Assembly (NCBI RefSeq): GCF_027364955.1
Contig: NZ_DAHXOI010000001.1
Span: forward strand, 248,001 to 312,000
Direction of reading: 5' to 3'
DNA from: Ferrimicrobium sp.
Lineage (GTDB): Bacteria > Actinomycetota > Acidimicrobiia > Acidimicrobiales > Acidimicrobiaceae
Length of the DNA stretch: 64,000 bases
Under the pieces are notes generated by a model. That model searched no databases. It was not told the DNA's origin and was given only the letters and a program-made list of their open reading frames with translations. Each line of letters starts with the position of its first letter. Position 1 is the first letter of the stretch. Of the stretch, positions 16,283 through 25,221 are shown piece by piece. The position numbers and the translations under genes were made by a program.

Positions 16283-16897
16283 CTATCGCTGCCACGAGTC
16301 GATCAGGTCGCCATGATCGCCGTAGACACCGATCCAATCGATAGCGTTTGGGGCATACGGAAGTGCAGCGTCGAGCGCAATCTTGGATCGGTTCGTGCCA
16401 CGCCACGTGGTGGTAACTCGCCCCGAGTGGGTGGCAACAACCATTTGGATTTTACCCGTGGTGGGGAGGTTCGCAAAGGTTGCGTGCACCTGAGTCCCCC
16501 AGGGTTTGCGATACAGAGCAAGCGACCCATTGACCCCAGTTTGATTCGATGACATCGCGATGACGTCGGTCGGTTTGGCGGTAGTTGCTGGAGTGTGAGC
16601 AATGGACACTCCGACGAGGAGGCCAGCAGCGATACCGGCAATGAGAATGCCAGCTCGTGCGAGCCAAACGGTCGGTAGCTTCGTGACCTTGGTAGGTTGA
16701 GGCGGTGCTGGTGGCCCGGGACTGGTTTGCGGGTACTGGCTCTCAAGCGTAAGAACCAACATGGTAGTACGGTCAACCGCATCGCGACATTCGTCGCAGG
16801 TGATCAGGTGCTCCTCAAAGGCGCGCTGCTTGGTGGGGCCCAAGGCTCCAAGCGTGTACTCAACCAAGAGGTCGTGTGATGAACTATCGGGTGTCAT
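16283..16897 (-). CDS. Zinc-binding anti-sigma factor with RskA-like domain
   Basis: A 204-residue single-pass membrane protein. The cytoplasmic N-terminus has the zinc anti-sigma pattern His30-x3-Cys34-x2-Cys37 inside a helical domain ('LLVEYTLGALGPTKQRAFEEH'); a proline-rich linker and one membrane segment (about 78-100) follow; the extracytoplasmic part resembles the anti-sigma-K (RskA) domain. It would hold the adjacent ECF sigma factor inactive until an envelope signal triggers proteolysis. The ATG at 16897 overlaps the sigma gene by 14 bases; a longer frame through the sigma gene is not credible. Confidence 0.87.
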   Translation of the reverse strand: MTPDSSSHDLLVEYTLGALGPTKQRAFEEHLITCDECRDAVDRTTMLVLTLESQYPQTSPGPPAPPQPTKVTKLPTVWLARAGILIAGIAAGLLVGVSIAHTPATTAKPTDVIAMSSNQTGVNGSLALYRKPWGTQVHATFANLPTTGKIQMVVATHSGRVTTTWRGTNRSKIALDAALPYAPNAIDWIGVYGDHGDLIDSWQR

Positions 16898-17375
16898 GAA
16901 CGTGATCCAATTTTGTGCGAAGGATTTTGACAGCGTAGTGGAGCCGCGATCGCAGGGTTCCCTCGGGAACACCAGTTTTTGCGGCTAGATGCACCAGTGG
17001 AGTGCCGTTCACCAGTACCTCTTGGACGACCTGCCGATGGTCGCTGGAGAGTGTGTCGATGGCCGACTCGATCACGAGGCGGTCGAGGACGCTATTGTTC
17101 TCCTCGTGGCTGTAGTCCAAGGTGCCAATATCGATTTGTGAAAGTCGACTTGATCGGCGCAAATGGTCAATAGCACGGTTGCGTGCAACGATCAACAACC
17201 AACCTTTTAACAGCTCTTTATCGATCAGAAGAGAGTCCTTGTGGTCAAGGGCGGCGAGGAATGTTGCTTGCACCAGATCGTCGCTGACCGAGGTATCCCC
17301 GACGATGGCGAACACTTGAGCACGAATGAGAGGGGAGAATGACTCGAAGAGATCTTGCAGTATCACTTCGAGCAT
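16884..17375 (-). CDS. ECF-type RNA polymerase sigma factor
   Basis: A 163-residue sigma-70 family protein with only regions 2 and 4. Region 2 includes 'DLVQATFLAALDHKD' and 'WLLIVARNRAIDHLRR'; region 4 has 'LSSDHRQVVQEVLVNGTPLVHLAAKTG' in pieces and 'VPEGTLRSRLHYAVKILR', a helix-turn-helix for the -35 element. The ATG at 17375 follows GGGAGGGGG by about five bases. It lies between the gene of a secreted protein (35 bases upstream) and its anti-sigma gene, and probably directs transcription of this operon. Confidence 0.92.
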   Translation of the reverse strand: MLEVILQDLFESFSPLIRAQVFAIVGDTSVSDDLVQATFLAALDHKDSLLIDKELLKGWLLIVARNRAIDHLRRSSRLSQIDIGTLDYSHEENNSVLDRLVIESAIDTLSSDHRQVVQEVLVNGTPLVHLAAKTGVPEGTLRSRLHYAVKILRTKLDHVHDTR

Positions 17376-17409
17376 CGTGCCCCCTCCCATCGTCATCAAA
17401 GTCCCAGCG

Positions 17410-19080
17410 CTAGAGCAGCGGGTTCGCTGCAGCAGTGAAGGTCATTCCCTTGCCAGCGCCTGATCCAGAGAATCCAGCGTCACCGAAGTTGAAGACTCCT
17501 CCGTCCTTAGCTACTAACCAATAACCAGCACCATCTGGTGTGCTGATTATTCCCAACACGGGCATATCTAAGGGATGCATGCCACTCAATCCGGTCAGTC
17601 CATCGCTATAGGTGTTGCCATAGTAACCAGCGTCACCGAAGTTGAAGACTCCTCCATCTGCTCCCACGAGCCAGTAGCCCTTCCCGTCCGGGGTCGAAGC
17701 GATGCCGACGATGGGGGCGTTCAGTCGAAGGTTGTTGACCCCACCGTAGTTTTTGGCGTTTCCGGCCGCGTAGACCGCGCCATTTGCGGTCACTTCCCAG
17801 TAACCAGTACCGCCGTTACCAGCCGCGTAGGCCATCCCGACGACCTTGCCAGTGACTTTGGGGGCTGTCGGTGCTGGTGCTGTGGTGGTGCCAAAGGCGG
17901 AGACGGAACCGTCACTTTGGGCCAATTGGTAACCGCTATAGCCGACGGTGGGAGCGCTGAGCTCGTCAAGTGTGGAGGTATTGGAGTCGTCAAAGTAAAT
18001 TCCGAGATGTCCCGCATTCATTGAGGTGGTTGCAAGGCCAAAGAGCGCCCCGGCGGAACCTCCATCAAGTGTCCTGGTGGCCACGACTTCTCCCGTCGTG
18101 GTGACTTCGACAAGGTTATTGTTGCCGGCACCGTTGACGACGAACAGATCGTGATTCACAGGGTTGATGGCGATCCCCTGTGGAGAGTTGAGGGCCCCAC
18201 CTTGGGCAATCATCACTGGAGTCACCGGCCCCGTAGCGGTCAACGCATTGGGCAGCGCGTAGATCGCATTGTTGTAGTCGTCGGTCACATAGAGCGTACC
18301 GTTGGTAGCGTCATAGACCATACCCTGGGGACCGGCCACGGTACTTGGGCTGAGCGAGGTACCTGCCATATCAGAGGTCGGTAGGTTCGTCGCCAAGGGA
18401 GCGTACGTCGCACTGATCGGCTGACCGTTCGCGGTGGCCCCTGGGTGGGGATTGAGTCGCCAGACCTGCCCCGTCGTTCCTTGTGCATTAGGAGTCGCTG
18501 CCCCTGCGTTGGACCAGAAGAAGGCCCCCGGAGCAAAGGCTGCTCCCCAAGCACCCTCGAAGAGGTTCTTCTGACCTTTATAGGAGCTCGTGGTGTTGGT
18601 GTAGTTGTCGAGCAGTGTACCCTCATTCGAGATCACTGCGTAGCCTGAACCTGACCCATTGGCAGCTGTTCCGTAGTAGGTGACCCAGACGATATCAGCC
18701 GATGGGTTGATAGCGATCCCGACAGGTCCCGTGATGTCGGCGTTCTGGTAGAACACCTTCGATGCACCAGTAGATGGATTGACCTCGACCAACGAGGTTC
18801 CCCCACCCATAGCCGATGAACTGTTAAAGTCGGTGACCAGCACATCACCAGCGGTAAGGTTGCCTAGTGTCTTTGGAATGACGGCGATCCCGTAAGGATT
18901 GGTGTCGCCGTTGGTTGCATTGGTCGATCCAACCTGGTGGATTGACATCTCCGGGAACAGGTGTGACGATGGCATCACCTGTGCAAAGGCGGTCTGCGGA
19001 AGAAGTACAAGGCTCATGGCCCCGGCTCCAATCCCCAGGGTGACAACTCTCATGGCTTTTCTGGAAGCACGTATCTTCAT
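17410..19080 (-). CDS. Secreted NHL/beta-propeller-like protein with C-terminal GYW-type repeats
   Basis: A 556-residue exported protein. The signal peptide covers about residues 1-33 with an AFA cleavage site. Residues 40-390 have repeated 'GPVGIAINPSAD', 'SPQGIAINPVNHDLFVV' units of an NHL/SMP-30-like propeller. The C-terminus has three repeats around 'TPDGKGYWLVGADGGVFNFG', a repeat frequent in actinobacterial surface proteins. A 29-base stretch occurs identically twice (17474-17502 and 17627-17655) in the DNA for two of these repeats. The ATG at 19080 has AAAGGAAA upstream; the frame runs further but upstream sequence is not protein-like. No catalytic residues are recognised; a surface or ligand-binding role is inferred. 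Confidence 0.83.
   Translation of the reverse strand: MKIRASRKAMRVVTLGIGAGAMSLVLLPQTAFAQVMPSSHLFPEMSIHQVGSTNATNGDTNPYGIAVIPKTLGNLTAGDVLVTDFNSSSAMGGGTSLVEVNPSTGASKVFYQNADITGPVGIAINPSADIVWVTYYGTAANGSGSGYAVISNEGTLLDNYTNTTSSYKGQKNLFEGAWGAAFAPGAFFWSNAGAATPNAQGTTGQVWRLNPHPGATANGQPISATYAPLATNLPTSDMAGTSLSPSTVAGPQGMVYDATNGTLYVTDDYNNAIYALPNALTATGPVTPVMIAQGGALNSPQGIAINPVNHDLFVVNGAGNNNLVEVTTTGEVVATRTLDGGSAGALFGLATTSMNAGHLGIYFDDSNTSTLDELSAPTVGYSGYQLAQSDGSVSAFGTTTAPAPTAPKVTGKVVGMAYAAGNGGTGYWEVTANGAVYAAGNAKNYGGVNNLRLNAPIVGIASTPDGKGYWLVGADGGVFNFGDAGYYGNTYSDGLTGLSGMHPLDMPVLGIISTPDGAGYWLVAKDGGVFNFGDAGFSGSGAGKGMTFTAAANPLL
17474..17655 (-). repeat. Two identical 29-base copies inside the secreted-protein gene
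   Basis: Bases 17474-17502 and 17627-17655 are identical. They encode the Gly-Gly-Val-Phe-Asn-Phe-Gly-Asp-Ala core of two adjacent protein repeats, so recent internal duplication or gene conversion has kept the DNA uniform. Confidence 0.75.
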
Positions 19081-19116
19081 TGTGGTTTCCTTTCTTGTGA
19101 AACAACTATGAACAAG

Positions 19117-19142
19117 TACGCACCACTTTGGTGTTTCGTTCA
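19117..19142 (-). promoter_or_regulatory. Possible ECF-type promoter of the secreted protein-sigma-anti-sigma operon
   Basis: On the minus strand TGAAC (19142-19138) and CGTA (19120-19117) are separated by 17 bases, resembling the GAAC / CGTN elements of many ECF sigma factors, about 40-60 bases before the ATG of the secreted-protein gene. The spacer contains a CACCA-CTT-TGGTG dyad (19121-19133). Autoregulation by the operon's own sigma factor is an inference. Confidence 0.3.
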
Positions 19143-19167
19143 ATGCAAAGTGAAGTTTTCTTTGCAT
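19143..19167. promoter_or_regulatory. 8-bp perfect inverted repeat upstream of the envelope/sigma operon
   Basis: ATGCAAAG (19143-19150), nine bases, CTTTGCAT (19160-19167). It abuts the upstream side of the candidate -35 element of the operon reading leftwards, a position suited to an activator or repressor. In RNA it would form a hairpin, but no T-run follows, so a terminator is less likely. Confidence 0.5.
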
Positions 19168-19421
19168 CGTGCGATGGCGAGGTTGGTAGAGTGCTCGGGG
19201 GTGCGTGTTGCATGCAGTGGATGGAGTGCTAGGAGATGTAGGAGTGGTTCAGCAAGGGGAATCGCCTCGTCACGTGAGGACTCGGATAGGCACCAATGGC
19301 ACCCCCCTAGGTCTCAATATCAGTGTGTGCGCTGGTATTAATAGTCAGTGCGCCATCCTGTTACGGAAGCAGGAACAACCAATTGTCGGTATGTTGCACC
19401 GGTAGAAGTGGCAACAACAGA
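19168..19421. other. Intergenic region without recognised genes
   Basis: Between the promoter region of the secreted-protein gene and the 3' end of the HhH-GPD gene. Only short frames without ribosome-binding sites or family resemblance are seen. It probably holds the 3' untranslated region of the aceE operon, which reads into it on the minus strand; no strong terminator is visible. Confidence 0.4.
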
Positions 19422-20006
19422 CTATGCCTTGGCAGCAGCTTTCATACTGGCCTTAAAGTTCCGTATCTGTTCGAGCGCCTCGGGAGAGCTGGCATCGGCA
19501 ACTGAACGGACCTCATTGGTTCGTCCAAAGGGATCTGAAGCCTGTTCCCAGCCGGCTGGAGCTGCTTTGAAGCGCTTGCCAAGCAGCGCCATGAAAATCT
19601 TCGCCTTGTCGGCTCCAAAGCCGTTCAACGCCTGCAATCGGGATAGAAGTTCCTCCCCTGATGGTGCCTCTTCCCAGATGGCGGTGGTCTCACTGTGGTA
19701 GTCCGTGACGATACGGTCAGCGAGAAGGTGGCATTTTGTTGCCATCGCCTTCGGAAAGCGATGTAAGGCGGGCTTCTCTGAAAAGAGTGCGATCAACTGT
19801 TCCTCATCGAGTGCCACAATGGTCGCCGGTTCGAGGGTCTTGCCATAGTGTTGCTGCAGTCTCGTATGTAAGAGATACGGGGCGCCGAAGGCTCGTTCCA
19901 TGGGTATCTGCTGGTCCAGCAACATGCCAACCAGGAGCCCAAAGGGGTTCTCTTTGAGGTAGTTGTTCGCATCCGGATCAGGCGTGAGATAAATATCTCC
20001 GTTCAT
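19422..20006 (-). CDS. HhH-GPD-family DNA repair glycosylase-like protein
   Basis: A 194-residue protein of an uncharacterised actinobacterial HhH-GPD family. It opens with 'NPFGLLVGMLLDQQIPMERAF', the helix of base-excision glycosylases that follows the substrate-binding pocket, and has the helix-hairpin-helix 'LQALNGFGADKAKIFMALLG'. The usual catalytic Lys/Asp of EndoIII-MutY enzymes and the Fe-S cysteines are not evident, so activity is uncertain. It starts 21 bases downstream of aceE and probably shares its transcript. Confidence 0.82.
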   Translation of the reverse strand: MNGDIYLTPDPDANNYLKENPFGLLVGMLLDQQIPMERAFGAPYLLHTRLQQHYGKTLEPATIVALDEEQLIALFSEKPALHRFPKAMATKCHLLADRIVTDYHSETTAIWEEAPSGEELLSRLQALNGFGADKAKIFMALLGKRFKAAPAGWEQASDPFGRTNEVRSVADASSPEALEQIRNFKASMKAAAKA

Positions 20007-20026
20007 CGTGCGCTCGTACCTCTCAA

Positions 20027-22768
20027 TCAGACGGTCGGATCGTGGTGGTCGTAGACAACACTGTAATGCGTCATTGCATCCGCGACCTCTTCTGGCTTGG
20101 CCTCACCCTGCTTGGATAGCGCTGAGAGCGTAGCAACGACGATCGATCCCTCATCGGTTTCGAAGAATCGGCGGAGGGCTTCGCGCGTGTCTGAACGGCC
20201 GAAGCCATCGGTTCCGAGGGAGACGAAGGGTTGGTGCACAAACGGCCGAATCTGATCAGGGACCAGTTTGACAAAGTCGGTAGTAGCCACGATCGGTCCT
20301 TCTGCACCGGCAAGAAGTTGGGAGACCCAGGGAGACTCCGTCTTTTCACCGGGATGGAGCCGTTCGAAGCGTTCTACGGCTTCGGCATCCTCTCGAAGGC
20401 GCTTGTATGAGGTGATCGAGTAGACATCGCAGACAACATTCCAGTGCTCCCGGAGTGCATCGGCAGCCGCACGCACCGAGGATTGCGCGGTGCCCGAGAA
20501 TAACAAGGTGGCGTGGCGCGCACGGTCCCTTGGTGTCGCAGATGAGATGGGTGAGAGCTTCTCTGGGTTGTGGCCGGTGGCGAAGAGATATCCGCCGCGC
20601 ACAATGGAGTCCATAAGCTCTTCGAGGTTTCTCTCCGCGTCTACGGGGGGCATCACGTAGTTTTCGTTGTAGGTGGTGAGATAGTAGATGACATCCCTAC
20701 CATGTGGACCAAACATGTCAGCGATGCCGTGTTTTACAATCGCGGCGATCTCATACGCAAAGGCCGGATCGTACGCTTGAATATTTGGATAGACCGCTGC
20801 CAGTATCTGGGAGTGGCCATCGGTGTGCTGGAGCCCCTCGCCAATCAGCGTGGTCCTGCCTGCCGTTGCTCCGATGAGAAAGCCCTTCGCGCGAGCATCG
20901 GATGCCGCCCACAGGAGATCTCCTGAACGCTGGAAACCAAACATCGAATAGAAGAGGTAGACGGGAATCATGGGCACCCCAAGCGTTGCATAGGAGGTGC
21001 CAGCGGCGGTAAACATCGCGGTCGACCCATCTTCGGTGATACCCATCTCGAGGATCTGACCGTCTTGGGCTTCGGTGTAGGAGAGGAGCAGTCCCGCATC
21101 AACGGGTGTGTAGCGTTGGCCAATCGTAGAGTAGATTTTTGCCTCGCGGAACAGGGCCTCAAGGCCGAAGGTTCTCGCCTCATCAGGCACGATTGGAACT
21201 ACGCGGGTCCCGACTTGGGGATCTTTCATGAGGTTACGGAGGAGTTTGGAGAAGACCATTGTGGTCGAAACCTGTTGTTTGGCAGACCCAAGGTAGAACT
21301 CCTTAAAGACATCATCGCTTGGTGCTGGCAATTCCGCACTTCTATTCATGCGGCGCGGCAACGAGCCTCCGAGTTGCTTGCGGCGTGAGCTCAGGTAGGC
21401 AGCCTCGATGGATCCCTCGGGCAATCGTATGTATGGAGGCTCTGGAGCTTCCAACATCTCATCGGTAATAATGTCGTTGAGATGGAGGCGGTCTCGAAAC
21501 TGACGCAGCTGCTCATCCGTCATCTTTTTGATCTGGTGCGTCGAGTTGCGCGCCTCGATGTCAGGCCCTAATGTCCAGCCCTTGACGGTGTGAGCGAGGA
21601 TCGCGGTTGGCGAACCGTGGTGATTGACAGCGGCATGATAGGCCGCATAGAGTTTACGGTAATCATGCCCCCCTCGTGGCAGCTGCTGGAGGTCCTCATC
21701 GCTTAAGTGGTCCACCAGGGCACGCAACCGTGGGTCTGGCCCGAAGAAATGTTCCCGAATGTAGGCGCCGGATTCCGTGGCAAGTTTTTGAAAGTCTCCG
21801 TCAGGGGTGGTGTTCATCTTGTTGAGGAGGACTCCATCAGTGTCTCTGGCCAACAGCTCATCCCACTTCGAACCCCAGACCACCTTGATCACATTCCATC
21901 CGGCTCCCCGGAAGGTGGCCTCGAGCTCCTGGATGATCTTGCCATTGCCACGCACAGGACCATCGAGGCGCTGCAGGTTACAGTTGACGACCCAAATCAG
22001 ATTATCCAGATGCTCGCGTCCCGCTAGCGACAATGCCCCGCTGGTCTCTGGCTCGTCGAATTCACCATCGCCGACAAACCCCCATATCCGACTCTCGGTC
22101 GTACTGGCGAGATGTCGATCATTCATGTAGCGATTAAAGAGGGCATGGTAGATCGATTGGATCGGACCCAGTCCCATCGAAACAGTTGGGAACTCCCAAA
22201 ACTCGGGCATAAGGCGAGGATGGGGATAGGAGGGGATTCCAAGGCCATCTACCTCCATGCGAAAATGGTCGAGTTGGTCTTCGCTAAGACGGCCCTCCAA
22301 GAAGGCCCGTGAGTAGATACCCGGTGAGCCGTGTCCTTGGAAGTAGACAAAATCACCTGGAGACCCGTTGTCCTTGCCACGGAAGAAATGATTGAAGCCC
22401 ACTTCGTAGAGTGAAGCCGAACTCGCATAAGTCGATAGATGGCCACCGATGCCATCCGCGAGGTGATTAGCCCGTGTCACCATAGCCGCGGCGTTCCAGC
22501 GGATAAAGGCTCGAATCCGTCGTTCAACCTGTTCGTCTCCCGGAAACCAGGGTTCGTTTTCGGGCGCGATCGTGTTGATATAGGGGGTAGAGACCGTCGC
22601 AGGGAAGCCTACTTGTCTTTCCCTGGCGGCTTCTAGCAGCTTCATCAGGAGGAAAGTGGCGCGCTGCTTACCGCGTCCATCCACGAGCGAGCCGAATGAC
22701 TCTACCCACTCTGCTGTCTCTTCTGGGTCTATGTCTGGAATCTGATGTGCAAAGCCGTCGATAATCAC
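20027..22768 (-). CDS. aceE: Pyruvate dehydrogenase E1 component, homodimeric type
   Basis: About 913 residues, the length of homodimeric AceE. The thiamine-diphosphate motif starts with 'GDGEFDEPETSGAL' and ends at 'WVVNCNLQRLDGPVRGNGKII', and the transketolase-like middle domain has 'LLLSYTEAQDGQILEMGITEDG'. It decarboxylates pyruvate and passes the acetyl group to the lipoyl E2. The E2 and E3 genes are on the other strand 3.9 kb away. The frame is open far upstream to 23008, but that part overlaps rnhA and is not protein-like; GTG at 22768, just before 'IDGFAHQIPDIDPEET', is the likely start although its ribosome-binding site is weak. Confidence 0.93.
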   Translation of the reverse strand: MIIDGFAHQIPDIDPEETAEWVESFGSLVDGRGKQRATFLLMKLLEAARERQVGFPATVSTPYINTIAPENEPWFPGDEQVERRIRAFIRWNAAAMVTRANHLADGIGGHLSTYASSASLYEVGFNHFFRGKDNGSPGDFVYFQGHGSPGIYSRAFLEGRLSEDQLDHFRMEVDGLGIPSYPHPRLMPEFWEFPTVSMGLGPIQSIYHALFNRYMNDRHLASTTESRIWGFVGDGEFDEPETSGALSLAGREHLDNLIWVVNCNLQRLDGPVRGNGKIIQELEATFRGAGWNVIKVVWGSKWDELLARDTDGVLLNKMNTTPDGDFQKLATESGAYIREHFFGPDPRLRALVDHLSDEDLQQLPRGGHDYRKLYAAYHAAVNHHGSPTAILAHTVKGWTLGPDIEARNSTHQIKKMTDEQLRQFRDRLHLNDIITDEMLEAPEPPYIRLPEGSIEAAYLSSRRKQLGGSLPRRMNRSAELPAPSDDVFKEFYLGSAKQQVSTTMVFSKLLRNLMKDPQVGTRVVPIVPDEARTFGLEALFREAKIYSTIGQRYTPVDAGLLLSYTEAQDGQILEMGITEDGSTAMFTAAGTSYATLGVPMIPVYLFYSMFGFQRSGDLLWAASDARAKGFLIGATAGRTTLIGEGLQHTDGHSQILAAVYPNIQAYDPAFAYEIAAIVKHGIADMFGPHGRDVIYYLTTYNENYVMPPVDAERNLEELMDSIVRGGYLFATGHNPEKLSPISSATPRDRARHATLLFSGTAQSSVRAAADALREHWNVVCDVYSITSYKRLREDAEAVERFERLHPGEKTESPWVSQLLAGAEGPIVATTDFVKLVPDQIRPFVHQPFVSLGTDGFGRSDTREALRRFFETDEGSIVVATLSALSKQGEAKPEEVADAMTHYSVVYDHHDPTV

Positions 22769-22854
22769 ATCTACTATTCTTGCAGCTTTTGGCGAAGACT
22801 TCCACCTGGTACACTGACGTCCGGAAAAGAGCAACCTTAGGGAGAGTAATTCGC

Positions 22855-23283
22855 ATGACGTTGTTGGTGTACACGGACGGTGCGTGCAAAGGCAATCCAG
22901 GTCCAGGGGGCTGGGCCTGGTTTGAACCGGCTTCGCTGGCCTACGATTCAGGTGGAGAGTCTCTGACCACCAATCAACGGATGGAGCTCGCGGCGGTCTT
23001 GCATGCACTTGAGTCCCACACCGGTGATCTTACGATCCGATCAGACTCCACGTACGTGGTCAATTGCTTCCGTCAGGCATGGTGGAAGAAGTGGGAAGCG
23101 AATGGCTTCAAAACCAGCAAGGGTGATGCGGTGGCCAATAGTGATCTCTGGCGACCGCTGCTCGTTGCGGCGTTGCACGCTGGTCGAAGCGTCACTTTTG
23201 AGTGGGTGAAAGGTCACAGCAGGGATCCGCACAACAACAGAGTGGACGCACTTGCCCAGGAAGCAGCGAATCGCTTCCGATAA
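22855..23283 (+). CDS. rnhA: Ribonuclease HI
   Basis: A 142-residue RNase H that cuts RNA in RNA-DNA hybrids. The four catalytic carboxylates are visible: Asp in 'VYTDGACKGNPGPGG', Glu in 'QRMELAAVL', Asp in 'RSDSTYV' and Asp in 'NNRVDALAQ'. The basic handle region 'WWKKWEANGFKTSKGD' of type HI is present. ATG at 22855 follows AGGGAGAG by eight bases; a TACACT -10-like box lies at 22810-22815. It is divergent from aceE. Confidence 0.94.
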   Translation: MTLLVYTDGACKGNPGPGGWAWFEPASLAYDSGGESLTTNQRMELAAVLHALESHTGDLTIRSDSTYVVNCFRQAWWKKWEANGFKTSKGDAVANSDLWRPLLVAALHAGRSVTFEWVKGHSRDPHNNRVDALAQEAANRFR

Positions 23284-23317
23284 GTCTGCTGTCCGCATTC
23301 CTGTCGAGTTGACTGAT

Positions 23318-23347
23318 TTGAGGCAGCCGTTACGCCTCGACTAGGGT
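23318..23347 (+). promoter_or_regulatory. Leaderless promoter of the SDR gene
   Basis: TTGAGG (23318-23323), an 18-base spacer and TAGGGT (23342-23347), with the ATG at 23354 six bases after the -10 box. No Shine-Dalgarno sequence is present. Confidence 0.5.
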
Positions 23348-23353
23348 GGCGGT

Positions 23354-24118
23354 ATGGATATTCGAGGAGAAGTCGCGGTCATAAGCGGCGGAGCATCAGG
23401 CTTGGGATTCGCAGCGGCAGCTGCGCTGGCTGAGGCCGGGGCACATGTGGTGTTGGCGGATCGCAATGAAGAGGCGGGACGAGAGGCGGCAGGGAAGATC
23501 GGCGATCTGGCAACGTTTGTGCCGACTGATGTCGTTGAGGAGACCTCGGTTGGCGAACTGATGGTAGAGGCCGCTAAAGTCGGCGTGGTTCGCATGGTGG
23601 TCAGCTGCGCGGGCATTGGGATCGCGGAACGCACAATTGATCGCAACGGCAACCCGCATGATTTTGCGAGCTTCGAGCGAGTGATCCGGGTGAACCTGAT
23701 GGGAACCTTCAACATGCTGCGTTTTGGCGCGCAATATTTATCACGCAATGACCCTCGCGATGGCCAACGAGGCGTAATCGTCAATACCGCCTCTATCGCT
23801 GCCTATGATGGCCAGATTGGCCAACTCGCATACGCGGCTTCAAAAGGCGGTATCGTAGGACTGACGCTACCTGCAGCACGTGATCTTTCGAGTGTTGGCA
23901 TCCGGGTTGCTACTATTGCCCCTGGCATCATGGATACGCCGCTCTTAGGCATGTTGCCTGAGGAGGTGCGATCAGCGTTGGGAGCTTCTATTCCTTTCCC
24001 GAAGCGACTTGGATTCCCGGCTGATTTTGCCAAGCTCGTTCTCGCCATCCTCGACAATGACTATCTCAATGGCGAGGTCATTCGTCTCGATGGCGCGCTC
24101 CGTATGCCACCTCGTTGA
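23354..24118 (+). CDS. Short-chain dehydrogenase (3-hydroxyacyl-CoA dehydrogenase type II-like)
   Basis: A 254-residue classical SDR. NAD-binding 'GGASGLG' at 12-18, Asp36-Arg37 that favours NAD over NADP, 'NTASIAAYDG' with the catalytic Ser, and Tyr-x3-Lys in 'YAASKGG'. The 'PGIMDTPLL' loop and overall order match human type-II HADH-like and actinobacterial 3-hydroxyacyl-CoA dehydrogenases of beta-oxidation. Probably leaderless (promoter at 23318). Other SDR activities are possible. Confidence 0.88.
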   Translation: MDIRGEVAVISGGASGLGFAAAAALAEAGAHVVLADRNEEAGREAAGKIGDLATFVPTDVVEETSVGELMVEAAKVGVVRMVVSCAGIGIAERTIDRNGNPHDFASFERVIRVNLMGTFNMLRFGAQYLSRNDPRDGQRGVIVNTASIAAYDGQIGQLAYAASKGGIVGLTLPAARDLSSVGIRVATIAPGIMDTPLLGMLPEEVRSALGASIPFPKRLGFPADFAKLVLAILDNDYLNGEVIRLDGALRMPPR

Positions 24119-24249
24119 TTGGCTGTCGGACAATGGGGACGCTGCCGGCGCGGGCAACTATGGAGAGTATCGGTCTACCTTCGGTCAGGAGATAGGTGTC
24201 TGAGTTCGTTTTGCGAAGCACGCCCGATCGGTGTTTTGGATGTGACACC

Positions 24250-24255
24250 TAGGCT
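24250..24255 (+). promoter_or_regulatory. -10 box of the aldo-keto reductase gene (leaderless)
   Basis: TAGGCT ends six bases before the GTG start at 24262, the same distance as at several other genes in this window. No convincing -35 box is seen at 16-18 bases upstream and there is no Shine-Dalgarno sequence. Confidence 0.4.
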
Positions 24256-24261
24256 GAAGAG

Positions 24262-25176
24262 GTGAGATATCGAGAGCTCAATGGCATTCAGTTCAGTGTG
24301 ATCGGGCTGGGAACATGGCAATTCGGATCGCCTGAATGGGGTTATGGTCGTGAGTATTCGGAGCGGGTCGCTTACGAACTTGTTGAGGAGGCCCTGAGTC
24401 TGGGCATCAACTTATTTGATACCGCCGAACTGTACGGGTTCGGTCGCTCCGAGACCATCCTCGGCCAGGCGCTTGGCTCACATCGCCGGCAGGCATTGAT
24501 CGCTTCGAAGTATGCCCCGATCCTTCCCCTGCCCGGTGTCGGAAGAAAGCATGCACGACGTTCAGCGGCTCGGTTGGGGGTGGAGGAGATCGATCTTTAT
24601 CAACTCCATTTTCCTAATCCATTGTTTTCGCTACGCGCAGAAGTTGCAGAGTTCGAGCCAATGCTCCATGCGGGTGATATTCGGATGCTGGGGTTGTCCA
24701 ACTACTCACTGGGAGCATGGCGGCGCACACAGGATTCAGTCAGCTTTCCGCTGTGGACGAATCAGGTCCATCTGTCACTTTTCGCGCGTAGACCAGTGCG
24801 CGAGATGGTCCCTTGGGCGATAGCAAATGATCGACTGATTATCGCGTACTCACCGCTTGAACAAGGTCTATTGTCTGGGCGATATGATATTGACAATAAG
24901 CCGACGAACCTTCGACGGTTGAAACGGGAGTTCGGTGACCGTACGCTGTTGGCGTTTAGGCCGGTACGAGAAGTGATGGAACGCGTCGCGCGAAGTTATG
25001 ACGCGACAATCGCTCAGGTTGCGTTAGCCTGGGTGTTGTCTCACGAGTCTGTGGTAGCGATTCCTGGTGCGTCCTCCGTTGAACAGCTGAGGTCGAATGC
25101 TCAAGCCGCTGACTTGATTCTTTCGGAGGATGACTATCTTGACCTGGCTGAAGTTGCACAACGAATGTGGCCATGA
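24262..25176 (+). CDS. Aldo/keto reductase
   Basis: A 304-residue TIM-barrel oxidoreductase. The catalytic tetrad is recognisable: Asp in 'NLFDTAELYG', Tyr five residues later, Lys in 'LIASKYAP', and His in 'DLYQLHFPNP'. The NADPH-binding end 'IPGASSVEQLRSN' is complete. It resembles YajO/AKR-type reductases of aldehydes and ketones; physiological substrate unknown. It stands alone with its own promoter. Confidence 0.9.
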   Translation: MRYRELNGIQFSVIGLGTWQFGSPEWGYGREYSERVAYELVEEALSLGINLFDTAELYGFGRSETILGQALGSHRRQALIASKYAPILPLPGVGRKHARRSAARLGVEEIDLYQLHFPNPLFSLRAEVAEFEPMLHAGDIRMLGLSNYSLGAWRRTQDSVSFPLWTNQVHLSLFARRPVREMVPWAIANDRLIIAYSPLEQGLLSGRYDIDNKPTNLRRLKREFGDRTLLAFRPVREVMERVARSYDATIAQVALAWVLSHESVVAIPGASSVEQLRSNAQAADLILSEDDYLDLAEVAQRMWP

Positions 25177-25221
25177 GGAATCCAGGCAGTGCTCCTCCAA
25201 TTTATTAACCAGGCGTAATTT

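Noticed and set aside
22769-23008. Longer aceE starting at 23008
   Set aside because: The extension overlaps rnhA on the other strand and encodes Arg/Pro/Cys-rich sequence unlike any E1 protein.
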